Assembly (NCBI RefSeq): GCF_015291705.1
Contig: NZ_CP030050.1
Location: 4,092,001-4,156,000, forward strand
Reading direction: 5' to 3'
DNA: 64,000 bases
Source of the DNA: Bradyrhizobium arachidis
GTDB lineage: Bacteria > Pseudomonadota > Alphaproteobacteria > Rhizobiales > Xanthobacteraceae
Of the stretch, positions 47,283 to 55,273 are shown piece by piece. Made by a program: the position numbers and the translations under genes. A model generated the notes under the pieces. That model did not search any database. It saw nothing but the letters and a program-made list of their open reading frames with translations, and had not been told where the DNA came from. How positions within the stretch are numbered: the stretch's first letter is position 1; every line of letters begins with the position of its first letter.

Positions 47283-48272
47283 ATGAAAAAGCTGATCAAC
47301 AGCGCCGACACGGTGCTCGAAGAGAGTCTCGACGGATTGGCGGCTGCGCATGCCGATATCCTGTTGCTCGGTGCCGACAGGAAGTTCGTGCGCCGCCGCA
47401 ACCTGAAGCCTGGCAAGGTCGCGCTGATCTCGGGCGGCGGCTCCGGCCATGAACCGCTTCATGCCGGCTTTGTCGGCCACGGCATGCTCGATGCCGCCTG
47501 TCCGGGCCAGGTCTTCACCTCACCGACGCCGGATCAGATGATCGAGGCGGCGGAGGCCGTCGACACCGGGGTTGGCGTGCTCTTCATCGTCAAGAATTAC
47601 GAAGGCGACGTGATGAATTTCACCATGGCCGCCGAGATGGCCGGACGCGATGTCGAGAGCGTAGTGACCAATGACGACGTCGCGGTCGAGAAATCGACTT
47701 ACACGACCGGTCGCCGCGGCGTCGCAGGCACGCTCATCGTGGAAAAGATCGTCGGCGCCGCTGCCGAGAAGGGAATGCCGCTCGCCGCTCTCAAGGCGCT
47801 TGGCGATGATATCAACCGGCGTACCCGCTCGATGGGCGTAGCGCTGCTGCCGTGCACCGTTCCGGCGGCGGGTCGGCCGAACTTCACCCTGGGTGACGAC
47901 GAAATGGAAATGGGTGTCGGCATTCATGGCGAGCCGGGACGCCGCAGGGTGCCGCTGGGCTCTGCCGATGCGATTGCTGCCGAGATGCTCAACGCGATTT
48001 TGGGCGATCTCGCGCCGAGCAAGGGCAGTGAAGTGCTTCTTCTGATCAACGGGTTTGGCGCGACGCCGCTGATCGAGCTCTATCTGATGGCCAACAGCGC
48101 CAAGCGCATTCTGGACGGAGCGGGGATCACGGCCACGCGTTTCCTGACTGGTTCCTACGTGACGTCGCTCGACATGGCTGGTGCTTCGATCACCGTCTCC
48201 GTGCTGGACAGCCAGTCAAGGGAATTGTGGGATGCGCCGGTGCATACCGCCGCGCTACGCTGGGGTATCTGA
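47283..48272 (+). CDS. dhaK: Dihydroxyacetone kinase subunit DhaK (substrate-binding)
   Basis: A 329-residue subunit that binds dihydroxyacetone covalently through a His, here in GVGIHGEPG near residue 215. The N-terminal domain has [16 protein letters not shown] and TSPTPDQM, typical of DhaK. GGGGAGG at 47270-47276 precedes ATG 47283. It receives phosphate from DhaL to give dihydroxyacetone phosphate. It lies last, 38 bases after the HTH gene, completing the K-L-M kinase. Confidence 0.93.
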   Translation: MKKLINSADTVLEESLDGLAAAHADILLLGADRKFVRRRNLKPGKVALISGGGSGHEPLHAGFVGHGMLDAACPGQVFTSPTPDQMIEAAEAVDTGVGVLFIVKNYEGDVMNFTMAAEMAGRDVESVVTNDDVAVEKSTYTTGRRGVAGTLIVEKIVGAAAEKGMPLAALKALGDDINRRTRSMGVALLPCTVPAAGRPNFTLGDDEMEMGVGIHGEPGRRRVPLGSADAIAAEMLNAILGDLAPSKGSEVLLLINGFGATPLIELYLMANSAKRILDGAGITATRFLTGSYVTSLDMAGASITVSVLDSQSRELWDAPVHTAALRWGI

Positions 48273-48517
48273 TGGACGGGAACGAAGAATCAACCATGAA
48301 CGACAAAGCGATACTCCCGAGGGGGCAGATGTTCGGGACTTTCGCTCTCGGCATGGGCGAGACGTTGGTTACGTGATCGAGAAGATCGAGCTGGATGTCG
48401 CACTTCAGGCGCTGTCCGCGACCGACATGCGTCGACGGCTTCGCAAGCCTTAGAATCCTGTCAGCTTGAAGAGCGGCCTCCGGTGCACGAATTCATTAGG
48501 CCACGTTCTTGTGTCGT
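48273..48517. other. Gap after dhaK with possible coding remnant
   Basis: Between dhaK and the convergent pseudogene two short frames follow each other: one opening MNDKAILPRGQMFG at 48297 that stops near 48376, and a second frame ending RRRLRKP at 48453. They could be a decayed, frameshifted gene, but neither piece is recognisable. Confidence 0.3.
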
Positions 48518-48545
48518 ATGTGCGCTGCCGCACATGAGGCAGCGC
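48518..48545. terminator. Overlapping hairpins between convergent transcripts
   Basis: ATGTGCG/CGCACAT (48518-48524 with 48529-48535) and GCGCTGCC/GGCAGCGC (48522-48529 with 48538-48545) are two perfect, mutually exclusive stems. They lie eight bases beyond the pseudogene stop and downstream of dhaK, so they may end transcription from both sides. No long T-run on either strand. Confidence 0.4.
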
Positions 48546-48552
48546 GGGCTTG

Positions 48553-49389
48553 TCAATTCGTCGGCCCGTCGCCGCGGATCGCGAACGTGGTCGCCTTCAG
48601 CTTGGTCATGCCGAACTTGTCGAACAGCTTGTCGTAGGTGCCGTCGGCGCGGATCGCGGTGAGGGCATCAGCGACGGCCTGGGCGAGCTGCTTGTCGCGG
48701 AAGGCGAAGGTGATGTCGGTGCCGGCGATGTCGCGGACCCAGATCTTGGCGATGCCCTTCTGCTCGAGCGAGTTGGCGGTCTCGTTGATGTTGAGCGCGG
48801 CCTCGAGCTGCCCGGCGCGCAGCGCCGCGGAGGTGGCGGTGACGGTGGTGAAGGTGCGCAGCTCGATCGGCTTGAGGCCCTTGGCCTCCATTGCCGTGCT
48901 GAACTCACGCGCCTTGCGCTCGGTGTAGGTCGCCGATTCCACGCCGACGACGCGGCCGGCGAGATCCTCGAATTTCTCGAGCTTCAGGCTGGAGGAGGGA
49001 TCGGTGTAGATGCTGATCGCCTGCTGCGCGTAAGGCACGAGGTAGAGCATCTAGGAGCGCTCCTCGGTCCAGAACAGGCCGGTGTTGATGGCATCGAACC
49101 GCCCCGAGCGCAGCGCCGGGATCATCGGCGGGAAGTCCATGCGCAGGAACACCGCCTCGATGCAGATGCGTTTGGCGATCTCGCGGGCGAGCTCGACATT
49201 GAGGCCCTGCAGCTCGCCCTTGTCGTCGACGAATTGCTGCGGTGGCAGCGTCGGGTTGATCGACATCTGCCATTTCGGCGCCTCGATCAGGCTCGACGCC
49301 GGTACCTTCGGCGTGCAGGTCTGAGCGCCGGCGGCCTGCGTCAGGCCGGCCAGAAGGACGAGGGCGGAGAAGGTTTTGGGAAGTCGCAT
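48553..49389 (-). pseudogene. Amino-acid-type ABC substrate-binding protein gene interrupted by an in-frame amber codon
   Basis: The minus-strand frame encodes a family-3 periplasmic binding protein with a signal peptide (LPKTFSALVLLAGLTQAAGA) and SINPTLPPQQFVDDKGELQG. At 49051-49053 a TAG follows FWTEERS; translation in the same frame continues MLYLVPYAQQAIS to a normal end. The homologue at 59864 has Lys at this exact place, so one base change (AAG to TAG) explains it. GGAG precedes the ATG at 49389. Without suppression only a 112-residue fragment would be made. The rest of the coding sequence is well preserved, so the change looks recent. Confidence 0.85.
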
Positions 49390-49459
49390 CTGAATACTCC
49401 GATCAAATCGTGGGTGGCAGAGGAGCCGTTCTCCGGTCCGCGTCTTCTTCAATGTCTCG

Positions 49460-49942
49460 TCATGTGGGCGCCGTCGCGTCGGCTTGCCGGGTCAGGATCA
49501 GCGAGATGTGGCGCGCCGCGGTTACCACCTCGTCGCGCTGGTTGAGGAGGTCGAGCGTCTCGACGACGATGCCGCGCTCCGGATTTTTGGTCGGCCGCTT
49601 CTCGACGAAGCGGAAGCGGACGCGTAAGGTGTCGCCGGCGACGATGGGGCCCTTGAACTTCACCTCGTCCCAGCCGAGCGAGGCGACCGAGGTCCCCTCA
49701 TACAGCTTCAGCTCAGACTTCAGTCCCTCCATCAGCGAGAGGCCAAACAGCCCGTGGCCGATCACGGCGGGAAAGCCGCGGGAGCGCGCGTAGCCTCTGT
49801 CGATGTGAAGCGGATGATGGTCGCGCGTGACGTCGGCGAAGGTCGCGATGTCTGCCTCCGTCACCGTATGCGCAGCGGTCTCGAACTCGGCGCCGAGCGC
49901 GATGTCCTCGTAGCGGAGATTGATGGGAGCGCTCGTGTCCAT
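49460..49942 (-). CDS. MaoC-family (R)-hydratase-like protein
   Basis: A 160-residue hot-dog-fold protein with the MaoC hydratase motif DVTRDHHPLHIDRGYARSRGF (shown in outline; the catalytic Asp and His are in D-x-x-P-L-H), followed by VIGHGLFGLSL. Such proteins add water to 2-enoyl-CoA. It is nine bases downstream of the CoA-transferase stop on the minus strand and belongs to that operon. The following gene on the same strand is the interrupted binding protein. Confidence 0.88.
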   Translation of the reverse strand: MDTSAPINLRYEDIALGAEFETAAHTVTEADIATFADVTRDHHPLHIDRGYARSRGFPAVIGHGLFGLSLMEGLKSELKLYEGTSVASLGWDEVKFKGPIVAGDTLRVRFRFVEKRPTKNPERGIVVETLDLLNQRDEVVTAARHISLILTRQADATAPT

Positions 49943-49951
49943 GCTGATTCC

Positions 49952-51535
49952 TCAGGCGACTTTCCGTGGCCGCGCCGGCAGCGCCTTGAAGCTCTGCGCG
50001 ATTCCCATCGGGCCGGACCGGAAAATGCGCGGGTCCATGTCCTTCAAATGCGGGCTGATGCGCGGCTTGAAACCCATATGGGCGAGGATGTCCTCCTCGA
50101 GGCGGACGCCCGGCGCGATCTCGGTCAGGGTCACGAAGCCGTTCTCGAGCTCGAACACGGCGCGCTCGGTGACGTAGCTGACGTGCTGGCCACGCTGCGC
50201 GGCGAGCGAGGCGCTGAAGCTGATCTGGCCCACTTGTGAAACGAATTTGCGAAAGGCACCGTCGCGCCGGATCGCGAGGCGGCCGTTCTCGACGCCGATA
50301 TCGAACTTGCCGCCGGTCATGGTGCCGCTGAAGATCAGCCGCTTGGCGTTCTGGGTGATGTCGATGAAGCCGCCGGAGCCGTCCCGGCGCTCGCCGAAGC
50401 GGGTGACGTTGACGTTGCCGGTCTCGTCCACCTCCGCGAAGGAGAGAAAGGCGCAGGAGAGGCCGCCGCCATCGTAGAAGTCGAACTGATAGGCTTGGTC
50501 GAGAATGACGCGCGGGTTGATCGCGGTACCGAATTCGCGCGCATGCCCGGGTACGCCACCGACCACGCCGGATTCGACCGTCAGCGTGATCAGGTCGGAG
50601 ATGCCTTCCTCGGCCGCGACATTGGGGATCATCGCGGAGATGCCGACGCCGAGATTGACGACGTCGCGCGGCCGCAATTCGAAGGCGGCGCGGCGGGCGA
50701 TCACCCGGCGTTCGGTGAGCGGATCGGGCGTGATCAGTACCTCAGGGACGCGCGCCTCGCCGCAGCGCGCCGGATCATAGGCGGTGCCGTAGGTCTGCAT
50801 CTGCTCGGGCTCGAGCACGACGTGGTCGATCAGGAAGCCCGGGATCTTCACCATCTGCGGATGGATCGAGCCGCGCTTCACGATGCGCTTGACCTGACAG
50901 ATCACGGTGCCGCCGGCATTGTGCACGGCCTGGGCAATCGAGAGATCCTCGCGCGTCGTGCCCTCGTGCTCCATGCTGATATAGCCGTCTTCATCGGCCG
51001 ACGTGCCGCGGATGATGGCGACGTCGGGTGGGGCAGGGACGCGGTAGAGCAGCCATGACTGGCCGTGCAGCTCGAGCAGGTCGACGAGCGGCGCGGTGGT
51101 GCGCTTGTTCATGCGCCCGCCATCCTGGCGCGGGTCCATGTAGGTGTTGAGGCCGACATGCGTGAGCACGCCGGGATGCTTGGCAGCCATGGCGCGGCAG
51201 AGTTGGCTCATCACACCTTGCGGGAAATTGTAGGCGTCGATCAGCTCGTCTCGGACGAGGCGCATGAACGGCACCTGAAGCCCGAAATTGCCGCCGATCA
51301 CGCGCGCGATCAGGCCTTCATGGGCGAGATGGCAGAGCCCCTTCTCGGTCACTGCGCCGACGCCGGTGATGTTGATCAGCGTCAGATCGTGCGGGCCCTG
51401 GCCGCCGAGGAATCGTTGCTCCAGCGCGTCGAGGATGGCTTCGGCAGCGCCCGTGCCGCCATTGCCGCCGACAATCAGCGTGTCAGCGTCGCCGATGAGA
51501 GCGGCGGCCTCCGCCGCTGTGATGATGCTCAGCAT
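49952..51535 (-). CDS. Acyl-CoA:carboxylate CoA-transferase (family I, fused subunits)
   Basis: A 527-residue family-I CoA transferase in which alpha and beta parts are fused, as in propionate/acetate CoA-transferases (YdiF-like). The catalytic Glu is in TLTVESGVVGG. The N-terminal part carries GNGGTGAAEAIL and the middle VNLGVGISAMIPNVAAEEG. It transfers CoA from an acyl donor to a carboxylic acid, the activation step of the putative pathway. It sits downstream of the acyl-CoA dehydrogenase on the minus strand. Confidence 0.9.
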   Translation of the reverse strand: MLSIITAAEAAALIGDADTLIVGGNGGTGAAEAILDALEQRFLGGQGPHDLTLINITGVGAVTEKGLCHLAHEGLIARVIGGNFGLQVPFMRLVRDELIDAYNFPQGVMSQLCRAMAAKHPGVLTHVGLNTYMDPRQDGGRMNKRTTAPLVDLLELHGQSWLLYRVPAPPDVAIIRGTSADEDGYISMEHEGTTREDLSIAQAVHNAGGTVICQVKRIVKRGSIHPQMVKIPGFLIDHVVLEPEQMQTYGTAYDPARCGEARVPEVLITPDPLTERRVIARRAAFELRPRDVVNLGVGISAMIPNVAAEEGISDLITLTVESGVVGGVPGHAREFGTAINPRVILDQAYQFDFYDGGGLSCAFLSFAEVDETGNVNVTRFGERRDGSGGFIDITQNAKRLIFSGTMTGGKFDIGVENGRLAIRRDGAFRKFVSQVGQISFSASLAAQRGQHVSYVTERAVFELENGFVTLTEIAPGVRLEEDILAHMGFKPRISPHLKDMDPRIFRSGPMGIAQSFKALPARPRKVA

Positions 51536-51551
51536 GACGGCGCTTCCCGCA

Positions 51552-52694
51552 TCACGCGGCCTCCTTCTCGACCTGGCGGGCGATGATCAGCCGCTGGATC
51601 TGGTTGGTGCCCTCGTAGATCTGGGCGAGGCGGACGTCGCGGAAGATGCGCTCGATGCGGTATTCGCGCGAATAGCCGTTGCCGCCGTGGATCTGCAGCG
51701 CGTTGGAGACGTGCTTCATCGCCATGTCGGTGGTGAATAGCTTTGCCTGCGCCGCCTCCTTGGCGATCGGCTCGCCGGCATCGTGCAGGCGCGCGGCGTG
51801 ATGGATCAGCAGGCGCGCAGCCGCAATGTCGGTCGACATGTCCGCGAGCATGAACTGCACCGCCTGGAAGCCGATGATGGCCTGGCCGAACTGCTTGCGG
51901 TCCTTTGCGTAAGTCGTGGCGTCCTCGAAAGCGGCCTGCGCCATACCGAGCGCCATCGAGGCCATCATCAGCCGGCTGAAGTTGAAATTGCTCATGGCCA
52001 TCTTGAAGGCCTGGTTCTCCGGTCCCATCACGCTGTCGGCGGGAAGTCGCACGTCGGAGAAGGTGATCTGGCAGTCGTCGAGGCCGTGCATGCCGAGCAA
52101 CTCCTCGTTCTTGCCGCGAGCGATGCCGGTCAGGGCACCGTCGACGAGGAGACAGGAGATGGAGCGGTGGCCCGCTTCCGGGCCGGTGCGCGCGAACACC
52201 ATGATACGGTCGGCGACGCCGCCGAGCGTTACCCAGGCTTTCGTGCCGTTGAGCCGCCAGCCATTGCCCTCGCGCACGGCGTTGGTGCGGATACCCGCGA
52301 CGTCGGAGCCGTGGTCGGGCTCGGAGACGGCGGTGGCCGGAATGATGTCGCCGCTCAGGATTTTGGGGATCAGCGCCTTGTGCGCTTCGGTGCCGTGATG
52401 ATCGAAGAACAGCACGGCCTCGACAGGGATCGCGAAGGCGTTGGCGACCGCGCCGGAACAGCGCGCCAGCTCCTCCATCGCGATGCAGGCCGCGACGGCA
52501 TCGAGGCCTGCGCCACCGGCGCCTTCGCGCAGGCAGATGCCGAACAGGCCGAGATCGGCCATGCCCTTGTAGAGCGAGCGGTCGAACCGGTCCTCGCGAT
52601 CGATCGCAGCGGCACGCGGCAGGATCTCGGCTTCCGCGAAGCGGCGGGCGGTCTCGCGCAGGGCTTTCTGGTCTTGGCTGTAGAAGCGGTCCAT
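51552..52694 (-). CDS. Acyl-CoA dehydrogenase
   Basis: A 380-residue FAD-dependent acyl-CoA dehydrogenase. Motifs: ATAVSEPDHGSDVAG (substrate/FAD loop), GTKAWVTLGG, DRKQFGQAI, and at the C-terminus QIYEGTNQIQR with the catalytic Glu found in short/medium-chain enzymes. It introduces a 2,3-double bond into an acyl-CoA, the substrate for the MaoC hydratase downstream. It lies 12 bases upstream of the tautomerase end and is transcribed with it. Confidence 0.92.
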   Translation of the reverse strand: MDRFYSQDQKALRETARRFAEAEILPRAAAIDREDRFDRSLYKGMADLGLFGICLREGAGGAGLDAVAACIAMEELARCSGAVANAFAIPVEAVLFFDHHGTEAHKALIPKILSGDIIPATAVSEPDHGSDVAGIRTNAVREGNGWRLNGTKAWVTLGGVADRIMVFARTGPEAGHRSISCLLVDGALTGIARGKNEELLGMHGLDDCQITFSDVRLPADSVMGPENQAFKMAMSNFNFSRLMMASMALGMAQAAFEDATTYAKDRKQFGQAIIGFQAVQFMLADMSTDIAAARLLIHHAARLHDAGEPIAKEAAQAKLFTTDMAMKHVSNALQIHGGNGYSREYRIERIFRDVRLAQIYEGTNQIQRLIIARQVEKEAA

Positions 52695-52706
52695 GGCGTG
52701 CTCCCG

Positions 52707-53075
52707 TCAGTCGCTGGCGAGCTTGGAATCGTGGGCAACTTCGCTGCGGTCACGGTCGAGGAAATAAACCGCGACATCGTCGCCCGGCACGCCATAGGCG
52801 CTGCACACGCCCCGGGTCAGTGCGATGGCGGCGGCGCGGCGTTCGGCCTCGCTGCGGCGGAAGGCGTGGACCTTGAGCAGGATGCGCTGGCCGGTGGCCT
52901 GAGCGCCGAACGTGCCGGCGTGGGCGTAGTCGTCGGGCGCAATCGGCAGGAAGTAGAGCGTGACAGTATCAGCGGTGACGCCGAACGCCGACATCAGGCC
53001 GTCAGTTACGGTCCGCGCCAGCGCGGCCTTGCGCTGGGATGGAACTTGCGGGGCGAGCACTTCGACATAGGGCAT
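52707..53075 (-). CDS. Double-domain tautomerase (4-oxalocrotonate tautomerase-like)
   Basis: A 122-residue protein that appears to be two tautomerase units in tandem, each about 60 residues. The N-terminus is MPYVEVLAP, placing the catalytic Pro at position 2 after Met removal. The second unit (ILLKVHAFRRSEAERRAAA...) resembles the first, including AFGVTADTVTLYFL versus AYGVPGDDVAVYFL, but cannot have an N-terminal Pro. 4-OT enzymes isomerise keto-enol acids, so this suggests a keto acid intermediate. Confidence 0.8.
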   Translation of the reverse strand: MPYVEVLAPQVPSQRKAALARTVTDGLMSAFGVTADTVTLYFLPIAPDDYAHAGTFGAQATGQRILLKVHAFRRSEAERRAAAIALTRGVCSAYGVPGDDVAVYFLDRDRSEVAHDSKLASD

Positions 53076-53078
53076 CGA

Positions 53079-54164
53079 TCAGACCTTCGCGGATTTGGCC
53101 GCAGACGATTTAGATGAAGACGACTTGGACTTCGCGGATTTCACAGGGGCCGGGACGTCGATCTGGCGGCAGGAGTCGCGCTTGATCAGTCGGGCGCCGA
53201 CGCGATACTCGCGCACGCCGTCACTGCCGTTGCCCCTGGCGTCCATCCGATGCAGCAGCCGGTCGACGGCGAGATTGGCAAGATCCCGTGCGCCGTTGTC
53301 GACGATGCTGATGGCCGGACGATGCCATTCGAACCACGGCATGTCCTCGTAGCAGAGTAGGGAGAGATCCTGGGGGATCGCGATGTTCCGCTCCGCCGTT
53401 ACGCGCAGGACACCGAGCGTTGCCTCGTGATTGGCGACGAAGATCGCGCTGGGCGGGCGGGGAAGGTCGAGCAGCTTGCGGGTGCAGGTTGCGCCGGTCT
53501 CGGGCACGAAATGGCCGGCATGAATCAATGTGTCGTCTTTGGTGATGCCGGCCTCGCGCAGCGCGCGGACATAGCCGGACAACCGTTCGCGGCCGGACGT
53601 CGTGTCTTGGCGGCCGACGATCAGCCCGATACGCTTGTGCCCAAGCTCGATCAGGTGGCGCGTGCCCAGATAAGCGCCTTGCGGATCGTCGGCGAGCACG
53701 GTCTCGAGATCGGTCGCGTCATCGCGCCGCACCAGGCAGACGATGGGCACGTCTTTCGCGAGTGTCTTGAGCTGCGCGCCATTCTTGCCGGTCGGCACCA
53801 CGATCAGTCCGTCGATGCGGTGGTCGACCAGCGTGGTGAGGGTGTCGCTCTCCTGCTGCGGATCGTCGCCACCGATGCACAGAAGCATTTGATAACCCAG
53901 CGCCTTCAGGCGTGCCTGCACCACTTCGGCCATCACCTGGAACGAGGCGTTGGTGAGATTGTGGACGAGAAGTGCAACGAGTCGCGACTGCCCGGTCTTG
54001 AGGCCCCGTGCGATCGGGTTTGGCCGATAGCCGAGCTCGCGTGCGATGCGCACCAGGCGCTGCTGCGTGCGCTCACTGGTCAGGCCGGTTCCCGTCAGCG
54101 CTCGGGAAGCAGTGCTGACTGAAACACGGGCCGCCTGTGCCACATCTTTGAGCGTGACGCTCAT
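53079..54164 (-). CDS. LacI-family transcriptional regulator
   Basis: A 361-residue LacI-type repressor. The N-terminal helix-turn-helix reads TLKDVAQAARVSVSTASRAL and the hinge RPNPIARGLKTG; a sugar-binding-protein-like domain follows. The C-terminal ~20 residues are a Lys/Ser/Ala-rich tail (SAKSKSSSSKSS) not usual in the family. ATG 54164 is the start. It is divergent from the aldolase-type lyase at 54352, and two identical palindromes lie in between. The likely effector is an intermediate of the pathway encoded on both sides. Confidence 0.9.
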   Translation of the reverse strand: MSVTLKDVAQAARVSVSTASRALTGTGLTSERTQQRLVRIARELGYRPNPIARGLKTGQSRLVALLVHNLTNASFQVMAEVVQARLKALGYQMLLCIGGDDPQQESDTLTTLVDHRIDGLIVVPTGKNGAQLKTLAKDVPIVCLVRRDDATDLETVLADDPQGAYLGTRHLIELGHKRIGLIVGRQDTTSGRERLSGYVRALREAGITKDDTLIHAGHFVPETGATCTRKLLDLPRPPSAIFVANHEATLGVLRVTAERNIAIPQDLSLLCYEDMPWFEWHRPAISIVDNGARDLANLAVDRLLHRMDARGNGSDGVREYRVGARLIKRDSCRQIDVPAPVKSAKSKSSSSKSSAAKSAKV

Positions 54165-54181
54165 CAAACCTGCCGATAGAC

Positions 54182-54195
54182 TGCAAACGATTGCA
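54182..54195. promoter_or_regulatory. LacI-type operator copy 1
   Basis: TGCAAACGATTGCA with the central CG typical of LacI-family operators, flanked by C and G that extend the symmetry. It begins 18 bases upstream of the regulator's start codon, fitting autorepression. The same 14-mer recurs at 54269. Confidence 0.75.
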
Positions 54196-54268
54196 GAAAC
54201 GATAAGAGCTTATTCCGCACGGATCAAGCTCAAAAAATGGATGGTGTTGCCCAATGCAGAGCCATTTA

Positions 54269-54282
54269 TGCAAACGATTGCA
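54269..54282. promoter_or_regulatory. LacI-type operator copy 2
   Basis: An identical TGCAAACGATTGCA, flanked here by TA on both sides, so that the palindrome extends to 54267-54284. It lies 69 bases before the lyase start and 87 bases from copy 1 centre to centre, suitable for repression of the rightward operon or looping. Confidence 0.75.
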
Positions 54283-54351
54283 TAAAGCATGCGGATATTC
54301 CGCAGGCGGCGTCCATCCCTTGAATGCACCCGAACACCCGGCAGTTCCCTG

Positions 54352-55257
54352 ATGAAGACGTTCCGCGGCACCTACACCGTCATGATCACCCCGTTCACGG
54401 CAGCGGGCGAGGTCGATGTCGCTGCATTGCGCGCCTTCGTCGATTGGCAGATCGCGCAGGGCATTCACGGGCTGATTCCGCTTGGCTCGACCGGCGAGTT
54501 CCTGTCCATGGACGATGACGAGAAGGCGCTGGTCGCCGAGGTCGTCATTCGCCAGGCCGCGGGCCGCGTCCCCGTCCTGATCGGGACCGGCGCGGAGGAC
54601 ACGCGCGAGGTGGTCCGCCTCAGTCGCCGTGCTGAAAAACTGGGCGCCGACGGCGTGATGATCATCCCGCCTTTCTATTCGACGCCGACCGACGACGAGC
54701 TCATTCATCACTACAAGACGGTGGCCGACGCGATCGCGCTGCCGATCATGGTCTACAACAACCCGGCGACCGCCAATGTCGATCTCAAGCCGCCTCTGGT
54801 GGCGCGCATCGCCGAGATCGACAATTGTCTCTATATCAAGGAGTCGACGCTGGAGGTGACGCGCGTGCGCGACATCATCCGCCTCTGCGGTGACAGGATG
54901 ACCGTGTTCGGCGGCATCCTCGGCTTCGAATCCTTCGTCGAGGGCGCGCAGGGCTGGGTGGCCGTGGCCTCCAACGTGGTCCCGGCGGAGATGGCCCGCA
55001 TCTTCAGCCTCGTCGCCGACCACGGCGCGATCAAGGATGCGCGCGAGCTCTATCTGAAATACCTGCCGGTGATCGAATTCGTCGGCGGCCAGGCCTATGT
55101 CGCCGGCAGCAAGGCGCTGCTCGGGCATATGGGCTTTGCGGTCGGCCATCCGCGCCCGCCGCGGCTGCCGCTGCCTCCCGCGCAGGATGCGGCCGCGCTG
55201 GCGCTGGTCAAGACGTTCGATCTCGCGTGGCGCGGTGCGCCGGTTGCGGCCACTTGA
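54352..55257 (+). CDS. DHDPS/N-acetylneuraminate lyase-family lyase (copy 1)
   Basis: A 301-residue class-I aldolase of the dihydrodipicolinate synthase superfamily. The Schiff-base Lys is in LYIKEST, the catalytic Tyr in IMVYNNP, and the carboxylate-binding motif GSTGEF is normal. True lysine-pathway DapA is not implied, as the gene lies in a catabolic cluster next to a LacI regulator. ATG 54352 follows CCTG with no strong ribosome site. It likely cleaves or dehydrates a 2-keto acid. Two more paralogues are at 58475 and 62100. Confidence 0.88.
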   Translation: MKTFRGTYTVMITPFTAAGEVDVAALRAFVDWQIAQGIHGLIPLGSTGEFLSMDDDEKALVAEVVIRQAAGRVPVLIGTGAEDTREVVRLSRRAEKLGADGVMIIPPFYSTPTDDELIHHYKTVADAIALPIMVYNNPATANVDLKPPLVARIAEIDNCLYIKESTLEVTRVRDIIRLCGDRMTVFGGILGFESFVEGAQGWVAVASNVVPAEMARIFSLVADHGAIKDARELYLKYLPVIEFVGGQAYVAGSKALLGHMGFAVGHPRPPRLPLPPAQDAAALALVKTFDLAWRGAPVAAT

Positions 55258-55273
55258 ACTGAGGTGTGAACGG

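Noticed and set aside
49051..49053. Amber codon read as pyrrolysine or suppressed
   Set aside because: No pyrrolysine genes are seen here, the paralogue has Lys, and a single-base change explains it more simply.
54352..55257. DapA of lysine biosynthesis
   Set aside because: Context is catabolic with a LacI regulator and two more paralogues; housekeeping dapA is not expected here.
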